Shown here piece by piece: positions 1 to 12,500 of a stretch of DNA of 64,000 bases (position 1 is the first letter of the stretch; each line of letters begins with the position of its first letter). A program made the position numbers and the translations under genes. This DNA is from Aurelia coerulea (lineage: Eukaryota; Cnidaria; Scyphozoa; Semaeostomeae; Ulmaridae), in the NCBI GenBank assembly GCA_039566865.1, contig CM076959.1, forward strand, positions 18,832,501 to 18,896,500, written 5' to 3'. The notes beneath the pieces were generated by a model that saw only the letters and a program-made list of their open reading frames with translations, did not search any database and was not told the DNA's origin.

Positions 1-138
1 TGGGCCTATTTTTTCAAAAAAGCAAAGGCTATAGCCTTACTTTTTGCCCAAAAATCAGTAATTTCAAAATGGGCCTATTTTTGCAAAAAAGCAAAGGCTA
101 TAGCCTTACTTTTTGCCCAAAAATCAGTAATTTCAAAA

Positions 139-1390
139 TGGGCCTATTTTTGCAAAAAAGCAAAGGCTATAGCCTTACTTTTTGCCCAAAAATCAGTAAT
201 TTCAAAATGGGCCTATTTTTGCAAATAAGCAAAGGCTATAGCCTTACTTTTTGCCCAAAAATCAATAATTTCAAAATGGGCCTATTTTTGCAAAAAAGCA
301 AAGGCTATAGCCTTACTTTTTGCGAAAAAATCAGTAATTTCAATATGGGCCTATTTTTGCAAAAAAGCAAAGGCTATAGCCTTACTTTTTGCCCAAAAAT
401 CAGTAATTTCAAAATGGGCCTATTTTTCCAAAATAGCAAAGGCTATAGCCTAACTTTTTGCCCAAAAATCAGTAATTTCAAAATGGGCCTATTTTTGCAA
501 AAAGGCAAAGGCTATAGTCTTACTTTTTGCCCAAAAATCATTAATTTCAAAATGGGCCTATTTTTTCAAAAAAGCAAAGGCTATAGCCTTACTTTTTGCC
601 CAAAAATCAGTAATTTCAAAATGGGCCTATTTTTGCAAAAAAGCAAAGGCTATAGCCTTACTTTTTGCCCAAAAATCAGTAATTTCAAAATGGGCCTATT
701 TTTGCAAAAAAGCAAAGGCTATAGCCTTACTTTTTGCCCAAAAATCAGTATTTTCAAAATGGGCCTATTTTTGCAAAAAAGCAAAGGCTATAGCCTAACT
801 TTTCGCCCAAAAATCAGTAATTTCAAAATGGGCCTATTTTTGCAAAAAAGCAAAGGCTATAGCCTTACTTTTTGCCCAAAAATCAGTAATTTCAAAATGG
901 GCCTATTTTTGCAAATAAGCAAAGGCTATAGCCTTACTTTTTGCCCAAAAATCAATAATTTCAAAATGGGCCTATTTTTGCAAAAAAGCAAAGGCTATAG
1001 CCTTACTTTTTGCGAAAAAATCAGTAATTTCAATATGGGCCTATTTTTGCAAAAAAGCAAAGGCTATAGCCTTACTTTTTGCCCAAAAATCAGTAATTTC
1101 AAAATGGGCCTATTTTTCCAAAATAGCAAAGGCTATAGCCTAACTTTTTGCCCAAAAATCAGTAATTTCAAAATGGGCCTATTTTTGCAAAAAGGCAAAG
1201 GCTATAGTCTTACTTTTTGCCCAAAAATCATTAATTTCAAAATGGGCCTATTTTTTCAAAAAAGCAAAGGCTATAGCCTTACTTTTTGCCCAAAAATCAG
1301 TAATTTCAAAATGGGCCTATTTTTGCAAAAAAGCAAAGGCTATAGCCTTACTTTTTGCCCAAAAATCAGTAATTTCAAAATGGGCCTATT
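139..1390 (+). repeat. Higher-order repeat in satellite A, period 690 bp (10 monomers)
   Basis: The same ordered series of variant monomers occurs twice. The diagnostic GCAAATAAGC variant sits at 221 and 911, exactly 690 bp apart. The following GCGAAAAAATC, TTTTCCAAAATAG, AAAAAGGCAAAGG and TTTTTTCAAAAAAG variants recur in the same order. This is ten 69-bp monomers amplified as a block. Confidence 0.85.
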
Positions 1391-2069
1391 TTTGCAAAAA
1401 AGCAAAGGCTATAGCCTTACTTTTTGCCCAAAAATCAGTAATTTCAAAATGGGCCTATTTTTGCAAAAAAGCAAAGGCTATAGCCTTACTTTTTGCCCAA
1501 AAATCAGTAATTTCAAAATGGGCCTATTTTTGCAAAAAAGCAAAGGCTATAGCCTTACTTTTTGCGAAAAAATCAGTAATTTCAATATGGGCCTATTTTT
1601 GCAAAAAAGCAAAGGCTATAGCCTTACTTTTTGCCCAAAAATCAGAAATTTCAAAATGGGCCTATTTTTGCAAGAAAGCAAAGGCTATAGCCTTACTTTT
1701 TACCCAAAAATCAGTAATTTTAAAATGGGCCTATTTTTGCAAAAAAGCAAAGGCTATAGCCTTACTTTTTGCCCAAAAATCAGTAATTTCAAAATGGGCC
1801 TATTTTTGCAAGAAAGCAAAGGCTATAGGCTTACTTTTTGCCCAAAAATCAGTAATTTCAAAATGGGCCTATTTTTGCAAAAAAGCAAAGGCTATAGCCT
1901 TACTTTTTGCCCAAAAATCAGAAATTTCAAATTGGGCCTATTTTTGCAAAAAAGCAAAGGCTATAGCCTTACTTTTTGCCCAAAAATCAGTAATTTCAAA
2001 ATGGGCCTATTTTTGTAAAAAAGCAAAGGCTATAGCCTTACTTTTTGCCCAAAAATCAGTAATTTCAAA

Positions 2070-3450
2070 ATGGGCCTATTTTGCAAAAAAGCAAAGGCTA
2101 TAGCCTTACTTTTTGCCCAAAAATCAGTAATTTCAAAATGGGCCTATTTTTGCAAAAAAGCAAAGGCTATAGCCTTACTTTTTGCCCAAAAATCAATAAT
2201 TTCAAAATGGGCCTATTTTTGCAAAAAAGCAAAGGCTATAGCCTTACTTTTTGCGAAAAAATCAGTAATTTCAATATGGGCCTATTTTTGCAAAAAAGCA
2301 AAGGCTATAGCCTTACTTTTTGCGAAAAAATCAGTAATTTCAATATGGGCCTATTTTTGCAAAAAAGCAAAGGCTATAGCCTTACTTTTTGCCCAAAAAT
2401 CAGTAATTTCAAAATGGGCCTATTTTTGCAAAAAAGCAAAGGCTATAGCCTTACTTTTTGCCCAAAAATCAGTAATTTCAAAATGGGCCTGTTTTTGCAA
2501 AAAAGCAAAGGCTATAGCCTTACTTTTTGCCCAAAAATCAGTAATTTCAAATTGGGCCTATTTTTGCAAAAATGCAAAGGCTATAGCCTTACTTTTTGCC
2601 AGAAAATCATTAATTTCAAAATGGGCCTATTTTTGCAAAAAAGCAAAGGCTATAGCCTTACTTTTTGCGAAAAAATCAGTAATTTCAATATGGGCCTATT
2701 TTTGCAAAAAAGCAAAGGCTATAGCCTTACTTTTTGCGAAAAAATCAGTAATTTCAATATGGGCCTATTTTTGCAAAAAAGCAAAGGCTCTAGCCTTACT
2801 TTTTGCCCAAAAATCAGTAATTTCAAAATGGGCCTATTTTTGCAAAAAAGCAAAGGCTATAGCCTTACTTTTTGCCCAAAAATCAGTAATTTCAAAATGG
2901 GCCTGTTTTTGCAAAAAAGCAAAGGCTATAGCCTTACTTTTTGCCCAAAAATCAGTAATTTCAAATTGGGCCTATTTTTGCAAAAATGCAAAGGCTATAG
3001 CCTTACTTTTTGCCCAAAAATCAATAATTTCAAAATGGGCCTATTTTTGCAAAAAAGCAAAGGCTATAGCCTTACTTTTTGCGAAAAAATCAGTAATTTC
3101 AATATGGGCCTATTTTTGCAAAAAAGCAAAGGCTATAGCCTTACTTTTTGCGAAAAAATCAGTAATTTCAATATGGGCCTATTTTTGCAAAAAAGCAAAG
3201 GCTATAGCCTTACTTTTTGCCCAAAAATCAGTAATTTCAAAATGGGCCTATTTTTGCAAAAAAGCAAAGGCTATAGCCTTACTTTTTGCCCAAAAATCAG
3301 TAATTTCAAAATGGGCCTGTTTTTGCAAAAAAGCAAAGGCTATAGCCTTACTTTTTGCCCAAAAATCAGTAATTTCAAATTGGGCCTATTTTTGCAAAAA
3401 TGCAAAGGCTATAGCCTTACTTTTTGCCAAAAAATCATTAATTTCAAAAT
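2070..3450 (+). repeat. Higher-order repeat in satellite A, period 414 bp (6 monomers)
   Basis: The variant GGGCCTGTTTTTGC occurs at about 2491, 2905 and 3319, each 414 bp apart (6 x 69). It lies within a repeated series containing paired GCGAAAAAATC monomers and an AAAAATGCAAAGG monomer. This local amplification has a different block size from the 690-bp one. Confidence 0.85.
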
Positions 3451-4750
3451 GGGCCTATTTTTGCAAAAAAGCAAAGGCTATAGCCTTAATTTTTGCCCAA
3501 AAATCAGTAATTTCAAAATGGGCCAATTTTTGCAAAAAAGCAAAGGCTATAGCCTTACTTTTTGCCCAAAAATCAGTAATTTCAAAATGGGCCTATTTTT
3601 GCAAAAAAACAAAGGCTATAGCCTTACTTTTTGCGAAAAGATCAGTAATTTCAATATGGGACTATTTTTGCAAAAAAGCAAAGGCTATAGCCTTACTTTT
3701 TGCCCAAAAATCAGTAATTTCAAAATGGGCCTATTTTTGCAAAAAAGCAAATGCTATAGCCTTACTTTTTGCCCAAAAATCAGTAATTTCAAAATGGGCC
3801 TATTTTTGCAAAAAAGCAAAGGCTATAGCCTTACTTTTTGCCCAAAAATCAGTAATTTCAAAATGGGCCTATTTTTGCAAAAAAGCAAAGGCTATAGCCT
3901 AACTTTTTGCCCAAAAATTAGTAATTTCAAAATGGGCCTATTTTTGCAAAAAAAGCAAAGGCTATAGCCTTACTTTTTGCCCAAAAATCAGTGATTTCAA
4001 GATGGGCCTATTTTGCAAAAAAGCAAAGGCTATAGCCTTACTTTTTGCCCAAAAATCAGTAATTTCAAAATGGGCCTATTTTTGCAAAAAAGCAAAGGCT
4101 ATAGCCTTACTTTTTGCCCAAAAATCAGTAATTTCAAAATGGGCCTATTTTTGCAAAAAAGCAAAGGCTATAGCCTTACTTTTTTCCCAAAAATCAGTAA
4201 TTTCAAAATAGGCCTATTTTTGCAAAAAAGCAAAGGCTATAGCCTTACTTTTTGCACAAAAATCAGTAATTTCAAAATGGGCCTATTTTTGCAAAAAAGC
4301 AAAGGCTATAGCCTTACTTTTTGCCCAAAAATCAGAAATTTCAAAATGGGCCTATTTTTGCAAAAAAGCAAAGGCTATAGCCTTACTTTTTGCCCAAAAA
4401 TCAGTAATTTCAAAATGGGCCTATTTTTGCAAAAAAGCAAAGGCTATAGCCTTACTTTTTGCGAAAAAATCAGTAATTTCAATATGGGCCTATTTTTGCA
4501 AAAAAGCAAAGGCTATAGCCTTACTTTTTGCCCAAAAATCGGAAATTTCAAAATGGGCCTATTTTTGCAAAAAAGCAAAGGCTATAGCCTTACTTTTTGC
4601 CCAAAAATCAGAAATTTCAAATTGGGCCTATTTTTGCAAAAAAGCAAAGGCTATAGCCTTACTTTTTGCCCAAAAATCGGTATTTGCGAAAAGGGCCTAA
4701 TTTTGCAAAAAAGCAAAGGCTATAGTCTTACTTTTTGCCCAAAAATCGGT

Positions 4751-5127
4751 ATTAACGCCTGGCGCTACTAACTGACCTGAACAAGAAGGCAACCCTCTTC
4801 GCCTCAGAGAGGAACTATATGGATACAGGAACGGTTGGCCCCTGTAACACTCTGCAGAAACACAAAGAGATAGACGATGCATTTGGCAGCAATTGGGGTC
4901 GTATCTTGGCAATTGCTTATATACACAAATCAATACATGATCCTCTTTTCCTTCATTCGGTTGAGGATACATTAAGGTGCTGGTTAGACCCCTTCTCCAT
5001 CCTTTGGTTGGGGACCCAGCTTAGGCATATACACGGTATAAACAACTAAAACAATACTACAATTTGATCTAGATGTAAACATATGTTATAAAATTATGCC
5101 GCCATTACGAAGGGCGGCCAAGAACGG
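4751..5127. repeat. Left-end module of the 4.2-kb element, copy 1
   Basis: Starts ATTAACGCCTGGCGCTACTA. It is nearly identical over 377 bp to 5365-5741, with only a few substitutions, so the duplication is recent. The short ORFs in it on both strands have no recognisable product. Confidence 0.9.
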
Positions 5128-5188
5128 AAGGGATTGAAAATCCAATGGCTTCAGCACATTGATACGACCCAAGGGTGGGAAGGGAGGG

Positions 5189-5367
5189 GAAACGAAAGCA
5201 GAACAAGCAGCCACAATCAATCAATATGGCTAACACGAGGGCATGCTTGTTGACCGTGGGGTCTGGAACTAGTTGGTGCTTGACATGAGATGATCCGGGG
5301 GGATGCAACAAATTAAGTAGCATGTCGTTAAGCTGCATTTACTCCTGCTGACGTAAATGCTTGCATT
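5189..5367. repeat. Right-end module of the 4.2-kb element, copy 1
   Basis: Runs from GAAACGAAAGCAGAACAAGC to TTGCATT and matches 9372-9550 base for base as far as I can read (179 bp). The join at 5128-5188 keeps only a fragment resembling about 5858-5885, which marks this as the internally deleted copy. Confidence 0.9.
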
Positions 5368-5741
5368 AACGCCTGGCGCTACTAACTGACCTGAACAAGA
5401 TGGCAACCCTCTACGCCTCAGAGAGGAACTATATGGATACAGGAACGGTTGGCCCCTGTAACACTCTGCAGAAACACAAAGAGATAGACGATGCATTTGG
5501 CAGCAATTGGGGTCGTATCTTGGCAATTGCTTATATACACAAATCAATACATGATCCTCTTATCCTTCATTCGGTTGAGGATACATTAAGGTGCTGGTTA
5601 GACCCCTTCTCCATCCTTTGGTTGGGGACCCAGCTTAGGCATATACACGGTATAAACAACTAAAACAATACTACAATTTGATCTAGATGTAAACATATGT
5701 TATAAAATTATGCCGCCATTACGAAGGGTGGCCAAGAACGG
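5365..5741. repeat. Left-end module of the 4.2-kb element, copy 2
   Basis: Same 377-bp module as 4751-5127. It begins immediately after the right end of the deleted copy, sharing the bases ATT. Confidence 0.9.
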
Positions 5742-6879
5742 CCAAAATACGCCCCAAAGCTACCTGCATCTCATGCTTGCATGCCGCACGGTACAATTTC
5801 CCAATTAACATACGTGCTCAACCCCATATATGATCTTCACTCCACCGAGACAACTAATATGCGACCCAGGGGTGGGAAGGGAGAGGAGTCCAGCATTGTT
5901 ATGGCTTAACATGTGCAAAAGAGCTGGAATTATCCCCCCTTTTTCTTTGGTCCAGGAGAACATGTATATCAAAATCAAAATAAAAAAGCTAGTAGTACCC
6001 TCTTTCCTTAATTCGGTTGAGGGTAATCAAATGCACCAAGTATAAAAACAAGCTTGTTTTGGTTGAGGGCAGCTTGTACATACATTAATTATAATAAATT
6101 TACTAATGGCTACGACATGCATACCGTAAGTTTCTGGTAAAGTCCCTTCCCTTTGTTGAAGATACTGAAGAAAATTCTGAAGCAGGAGGTAGTTAATTGT
6201 TCCTCTTCTGGGCTGTTTTAGCCATTGTAGTTCTGAATACCTGTTGACAGGAAATAAAGAGCGAGAGCATTGGATGTTCTAATAAAAGCTGAGGTTCGTA
6301 TTAAAAACAGAAGGCTACACCAGTGGACAATTACAAGGGTGTGGCAACCAGATCTTGTTTGAAATGCTTTGACTGTGTGTCAAGACTGTAGGGTAGAATT
6401 GGAGTACTACTTGCATTTTATACTGTACTCATCATTCTGATGTCATATTTGAATTACTATTTTTATTATCTTTCTCACTTATCCTTGTATTCTATTACAC
6501 TTTTGTCTGATGTCTTAACCTGCAATAATTATAATATGTGTTATTGTCCAAAAAGGCTTTACCTGCGAGAAAAGGAAACACAAAGAATAGGGGGAGGGGA
6601 TGCTGAATGGGGGGGGGAGAGATGATTACAACTTTGTTGATGCCTAGTAATTAGGGCATAAAATTAAGAATTTGTTTGACCTTCAAGGAAGGAAGGAAGA
6701 AACAAACAAACACAATGAAAGGGGGGGTTTGCTAGATAGAGGAACAATTGATCTGTACATTATGAGCCGTTCCTAATTTTCGTTTCAATGATGTCTTCTT
6801 CTGTAATGACTTTCAACTTCCTTTGCTTTTAATGAATGAACATCTCATTGCGTATATTTCTGTGAGCTTCCTGTACGGA

Positions 6880-8560
6880 AACAAAGGAAAGAAGAAAGGG
6901 AGAGGTGGTGAATAAGGGATTGCACTTTGTTCAACAACAACAAACATTTATCATCCGTCTTGTCTTCCTGACATGCCATGCGTCCTTCTCTGGTATGAAT
7001 TAAATCTGTTGGTCTTACTGTTGTTGCACAAAACTTTTTTGTTATTTGTTTGTATCTTAGTTGACCTAAAAGTCAGATATGATGTAGTGATGTAACTACC
7101 GGACCTGCAAAGAAAAAATATAAAGGAGGGGAGGGGGTTGTTAAACAGGGAAGTTTGTTTTCACATTGACATATATGGGTTCTGTTGGATGTTTGTACAA
7201 TTTCCTTTAGCATGTTTCTAGTCAGGCTGTGTTAGAGCACCTGAAAGAAAAAACATAAAGGCGGGGAGGGGGTTGCTAAACCAGGGAAGTCTGTTTGCAC
7301 ATTGACATATATGGATTCTGTTGTATGCTTGTACAATTTCCTTTAGCATGTTTTCAGTCACGCCGTGTTAGGGCACCTGCGAAGAAAAAAAATATAGAGG
7401 AGGGACGGGGTTGCTAAACTAGGGAAGTTTGTTTTCACATTGACATATATGGATTCTGTTGGATGCTTGTACAGTTTCCTTTAGCATATTTTCAGTCATG
7501 CAGTGCTCGAGCACCTGCAAAGAAAAAACATAAAGGGGGAGGGGGTTGCTAACGTAGGGAGGTTTGTTTTCACATTGACATATTATATGGATTCTGTTAG
7601 ATGCTTGTACAATTTCCTATAGCATTTTTTCAGTCACACGGTGTTAGAGCGCCTGTGCAGCTATGAAGTGATACTGTGTTACCAATTTAATTTCAAAGGC
7701 ATATCACTTGAGGAGTGCATTTGTTGTTCACCTGTCACTGATCTCAGGATATTAATGAGGAGCAATATGTACTAGGATCTGTATACACAATAAGGCAAAG
7801 CTGAGGCATTTGAATGTTATTGCAAGCGATATAAAAGTAAAACAGAATTAGGCCATATGAAATAAATAATAGATTCTCATCAGTGCCAGTCTGAAAAATT
7901 TATATTTGTGTTGATATTACAAATTCCTTTGCTATGATGAATGCAAGTTTTAGTCTGGCCCACAAAGCATTGGGCATATATGTTTAAGTGGTGAAAGAGG
8001 AGTAAATGTTGTTCAATATCAAACATTTACTATCCTTCTGCTATCCTGCTTGTATTTTGACATGTCATGCATCCTTCTCCTGTCATGAAATAGATTTGTT
8101 GTTGTGATTGCTACTGAACTATTCTGTTCTGTTTTGTTTGTATGTATTGTTGAAACAAAAGTTGATTATGATGTTGTGATCTAAATTACCTGCAAAGAAA
8201 AAACATAAAGGGGGAGGAGGGTTGCTGAACTGGGGAAGTTTGTTTTCAAACTGAAGTATATGGGTTGTGCTAAATGCTTGCGTACAACTTCCAGTAGCAT
8301 ATTTTCAGTCACACTGCATTAGAGCACCTGTGTGTACAGCGATCATAAAGTGATATTGTGTTACTAATTGTTGTTGTTGTTTTTTAAACCGGTGGTGCTC
8401 ACTTGATGCTTGTATTTGTTGTTCACCTGTCACTGATATCATTACATTTAACGAAGAGCAATGCTGTAGGCTCTGTCTACCCTATAAAGCAAATTTGAAC
8501 TCTTTGGAAGTTATTGCATGCAACATAAAATTAAAAACAGAATTAAAATGACCTTCTCCT
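6880..8560 (+). repeat. Old internal duplication inside the 4.2-kb element
   Basis: The stretch about 6900-7870 is paralleled by about 7990-8550 in the same order. Shared blocks include the CAACA/AACATTTA block, the GACATG-CATGC-TCCTTCTC block, the ACCTGCAAAGAAAAAA block, and the TTGTTCACCTGTCACTGAT block. The duplication is diverged, so it is much older than the end modules. Confidence 0.75.
7103..7655 (+). repeat. Minisatellite of about 137 bp, four copies (fifth copy near 8190-8340)
   Basis: Units begin near 7103, 7239, 7374 and 7512 with CACCTGCAAAGAAAAAACAT followed by a G-rich stretch. They contain TTCACATTGACATATATGG and end near AGTCACGCCGTGTTAG. Internal minisatellites of this kind are typical of non-autonomous Helitron-like elements. 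Confidence 0.85.
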
Positions 8561-9371
8561 TGGAGGATTCAGAGATAAATAAAGAGAGGTTTGCATGATA
8601 AGATTGACAAGATACCTTGTTTCTAATGTTTTCAATTCTTTTCTACCACTTCTCCACTTAAATCCATTTGTCTTGATGGTTTTGTCTCTGTTTCTTACTT
8701 TCTTTTTGACAGTGATGATGGCAGCTAGTACAGTGGAATTTTATTCAGGCACCATTAACTTTTGTGTCCATGTATACTTGTCTGCATGATCTGCATAAAC
8801 ACTCTTCTTAACTGAGTTCAATGGCTTCAAAGACCCTCAGAATTCAGTTACACATTTGAAAGTTCAGCTCCAATAATTGGTTTTAGTTTCATCTTTGCCA
8901 ATAAAATATCGCTGATTTCTGATGTGGTAGAAGGAGGAGATAAATGAAATCAACTGTCGTTTTGGCGCCCACTTTTCAGGGGCTTTCATGCAAGTTTCAT
9001 GTTGACTTGAGTTGAGCTAAGCTTCAGTGTTCTAGTCCATGTTATTACCCACAGATTTGTGACAGCAATCCAAATGAATGAAATTGTTAGTATAAGTTGA
9101 ATCCAAAACAACATTCTTGAATCTTCTTGTTGATTCAGCTTGCCTCTTTGTGATGCAATGTACTGTAAGCGTGAGCCAATCCTATAGGCCATCTATTTAC
9201 GGAGGGCGTGTCGACAAAGACAGAACAGCAAACTTTTCACCTATCTGCTCATATACCGAGATGACTGTACGCAACAATCCCCTCTTCTAATGAAATCTTG
9301 TTTCAAGAAGATTTGCAACGATACCAAGAGTTGATTGCGCACAAATATGGCCAAGTAATCTCGATTAGTTT

Positions 9372-9550
9372 GAAACGAAAGCAGAACAAGCAGCCACAAT
9401 CAATCAATATGGCTAACACGAGGGCATGCTTGTTGACCGTGGGGTCTGGAACTAGTTGGTGCTTGACATGAGATGATCCGGGGGGATGCAACAAATTAAG
9501 TAGCATGTCGTTAAGCTGCATTTACTCCTGCTGACGTAAATGCTTGCATT
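9372..9550. repeat. Right-end module of the 4.2-kb element, copy 2
   Basis: Same 179-bp module as 5189-5367. It ends TTGCATT and is followed directly by satellite A (TCCGATATGGGCC). Confidence 0.9.
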
Positions 9551-9556
9551 TCCGAT

Positions 9557-12500
9557 ATGGGCCTATTTTTGCAAAAAAGCAAAGGCTATAGCCTTACTTT
9601 TTGCCCAAAAATCAGAAATTTCAAAATGGGCCTATTTTTGCAAGAAAGCAAAGGCTATAGCCTTACTTTTTACCCAAAAATCAGTAATTTTAAAATGGGC
9701 CTATTTTTGCAAAAAAGCAGAGGCTATAGCCTTACTTTTTGCCCAAAAATCAGTAATTTCAAAATGGGCCTATTTTTGCAAGAAAGCAAAGGCTATAGGC
9801 TTACTTTTTGCCCAAAAATCAGTAATTTCAAAATGGGCCTATTTTTGCAAAAAAGCAAAGGCTATAGCCTTACTTTTTGCCCAAAAATCAGAAATTTCAA
9901 ATTGGGCCTATTTTTGCAAAAAAGCAAAGGCTATAGCCTTACTTTTTGCCCAAAAATCAGTAATTTCAAAATGGGCCTATTTTGCAAAAAAGCAAAGGCT
10001 ATAGCCTTACTTTTTGCCCAAAAATCAGTAATTTCAAAATGGGCCTATTTTTGCAAAAAAGCAAAGGCTATAGCCTTACTTTTTGCCCAAAAATCAGTAA
10101 TTTCAAAATGGGCCTATTTTTGCAAAAAAGCAAAGGCTATAGCCTTACTTTTTGCAAAAAAATTAGTAATTTCAATATGGGCCTATTTTTGCAAAAAAGC
10201 AAAGGCTATAGCCTTACTTTTTGCGAAAAAATCAGTAATTTCAATATGGGCCTATTTTTGCAAAAAAGCAAAGGCTATAGCCTTACTTTTTGCCCAAAAA
10301 TCAGTAATTTCAAAATGGGCCTATTTTTGCAAAAAAGCAAAGGCTATAGCCTTACTTTTTGCCCAAAAATCAGTAATTTCAAAATGGGCCTGTTTTTGCA
10401 AAAAAGCAAAGGCTATAGCCTTACTTTTTGCCCAAAAATCAGTAATTTCAAATTGGGCCTATTTTTGCAAAAAAGCAAAGGCTATAGCCCCCTTACTTTT
10501 TGCCCAAAAATCAGTAATTCCAAAATGGGCCTATTTTTGCAAAAAAGCAAAGGCTATAGCATAACATTTTGCCCAAAGATCAGTAATTTCAAAATGGGCC
10601 TATTTTTGCAAAAATGCAAAGGCTATAGCCTTACTGTTTGCCAAAAAATCATTAATTTCAAAATGGGCCTATTTTTGCAAAAAAGCAAAAGCTATAGCCT
10701 TACTTTTTTCCCAAAAATCAGTAATTTCAAGATGGGCCTATTATTGGAAAAAAGCAAAGGCTATAGCCTTACTTTTTGCCCAAAAATCAGTAATTTCAAA
10801 ATGGGCCTATTTTGCAAAAAAGCAAAGGCTATAGCCTTACTTTTTGCCCAAAAATCAGTAATTTCAAAATGGGCCTATTTTTGCAAAAAAGCAAAGGCTA
10901 TAGCCTTAATTTTTGCCCAAAAATCAGTAATTTCAAAATGGGCCAATTTTTGCAAAAAAGCAAAGGCTATAGCCTTACTTTTTGCCCAAAAATCAGTAAT
11001 TTCAAAATGGGCCTATTTTTCAAAAAAACAAAGGCTATAGCCTTACTTTTTGCGAAAAAATCAGTAATTTCAATATGGGCCTATTTTTGCAAAAAAGCAA
11101 AGGCTATAGCCTTACTTTTTGCCCAAAAATCAGTAATTTCAAAATGGGCCTATTTTTGCAAAAAAGCAAATGCTATAGCCTTACTTTTTGCCCAAAAATC
11201 AGTAATTTCAAAATGGGCCTATTTTTGCAAAAAAGCAAAGGCTATAGCCTAACTTTTTGCCCAAAAATCAGTAATTTCAAAATGGGCCTATTTTTGCAAA
11301 AAAGCAAAGGCTATAGCCTAACTTTTTGCCCAAAAATTAGTAATTTCAAAATGGGCCTATTTTTGCAAAAAAAGCAAAGGCTATAGCCTTACTTTTTGCC
11401 CAAAAATCAGTAATTTCAAAATGGGCCTATTTTTGCAAAAAAGCAAAGGCTATAGCCTTACTTTTTGCCCAAAAATCAGTAATTTCAAAATGGGCCTATT
11501 TTTGCAAAAAAGCAAAGCCTATAGCCTTACTTTTTGCCAAAAAATCAGTAATTCAAGATGGGCCTATTTTTGCAAAAAAGCAAAGGCTATAGCCTTACTT
11601 TTTGCCCAAAAATCAGTAATTTCAAAATGGGCCTATTTTTGCAAAATAGCAAAGGCTATAGCCTAACTTTTTGCCCAAAAATCAGTAATTTCAAAATGGG
11701 CCAATTTTTGCAAAAAAGCAAAGGCTATAGCCTTACTTTTTGCCCAAAAATCAGTAATTTCAAAATGGGCCTATTTTTGCAAAAGAGCAAAGGCTATAGC
11801 CTTACTTTTTGCCCAAAAATCAGTAATCTCAAAATGGGCCTATTTTTGCAAAAAAGCAAAGGCTATAGCCTTACATTTTGCCAAAAAATCATTAATTTCA
11901 AAATGGGCCTATTTTTGCAAAAAAGCAAAAGCTATAGCCTTACTTTTTGCCCAAAAATCAGTAATTTCAAAATGGGCCTTTTTTTGCAATATAGCAAAGG
12001 CTATAGCCTTACTTTTTGCCCAAAAATCAGTAATTTCAAAATGGGCCTATTTTTGCAAAAAAGCAAAGGCTATAGCCTTACTTTTTGCCCAAAAATCAGT
12101 AATTTCAAAATGGGCCTTTTTTTGCAATATAGCAAAGGCTATAGCCTTACTTTTTGCCCAAAAATCAGTAATTTCAAAATGGGCCTATTTTTGCAAAAAA
12201 GCAAAGCCTATAGCCTTACTTTTTGCCCAAAAATCAGTAACTTCAAAATGGGCCTATTTTTGCAAAAAAGCAAAGGCTATAGCCTTACTTTTTGCCCAAA
12301 AATCAGTAATTTCAAAATGGGCCTATTTTTGCAAAATAGCAAAGGCTATAGCCTAACTTTTTGCCCAAAAATCAGTAATTTCAAAATGGGCCAATTTTTG
12401 CAAAAAAGCAAAGGCTATAGCCTTACTTTTTGCCCAAAAATCAGTAATTTCAAAATGGGCCTATTTTTGCAAAAGAGCAAAGGCTATAGCCTTACTTTTT

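Larger units (their letters stand above)
1..4750 (+). repeat. Satellite A, block 1 (69-bp tandem repeat, about 69 copies)
   Basis: Head-to-tail copies of a 69-bp unit that begins TGGGCCTATTTTTGC and ends AATTTCAAAA. The block continues past the left window edge. Copies differ by a few substitutions and by A-run length changes. The last two copies (from about 4670) are the most diverged, which is usual at satellite edges. The unit equals 23 codons and lacks stops in two forward frames, so conceptual translations of over 600 residues arise. They are repeats of MGLFLQKSKGYSLTFCPK-type text with no protein character, broken wherever an A-run changes length. I treat the block as non-coding. Confidence 0.97.
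4751..9550. mobile_element. Insertion dividing satellite A: deleted plus full copy of a 4.2-kb element (Helentron/Helitron-like candidate)
   Basis: Non-satellite DNA with sharp junctions to the 69-bp array on both sides. A 377-bp left-end module occurs at 4751-5127 and 5365-5741. A 179-bp right-end module occurs at 5189-5367 and 9372-9550. The arrangement is therefore left-right, left-long body-right: one 614-bp internally deleted copy joined directly to one 4.19-kb copy, both ending ...TTGCATT. The right end carries a hairpin, GCATTTAC/GTAAATGC with a 10-base loop, 7 bases before the end. No transposase, reverse transcriptase or Rep/helicase ORF is visible. Tandem copies, a terminal hairpin, internal minisatellites and insertion next to T-T suggest a non-autonomous Helentron-like element. 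This is inference, and an ordinary complex satellite unit is the alternative. Confidence 0.55.

Noticed and set aside
1..4750. Regular repeat spacing suggesting a CRISPR array
   Set aside because: Units are contiguous with no unique spacers; this is a eukaryotic satellite. The same holds for satellites B and C.
69..4771. Long plus-strand ORFs (649, 610, 628 and 252 codons) across satellite A block 1, and similar ones in 9557-21756
   Set aside because: They are products of a stop-free 69-bp repeat, open in two frames at once and broken by A-run indels. There is no start context, domain or codon bias.
4819..5663. Twin ORFs containing KHKEIDDAFGSNWGRIL
   Set aside because: They are identical because the 377-bp end module is duplicated. 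The frame is short, unsupported and ends in non-coding-like sequence.
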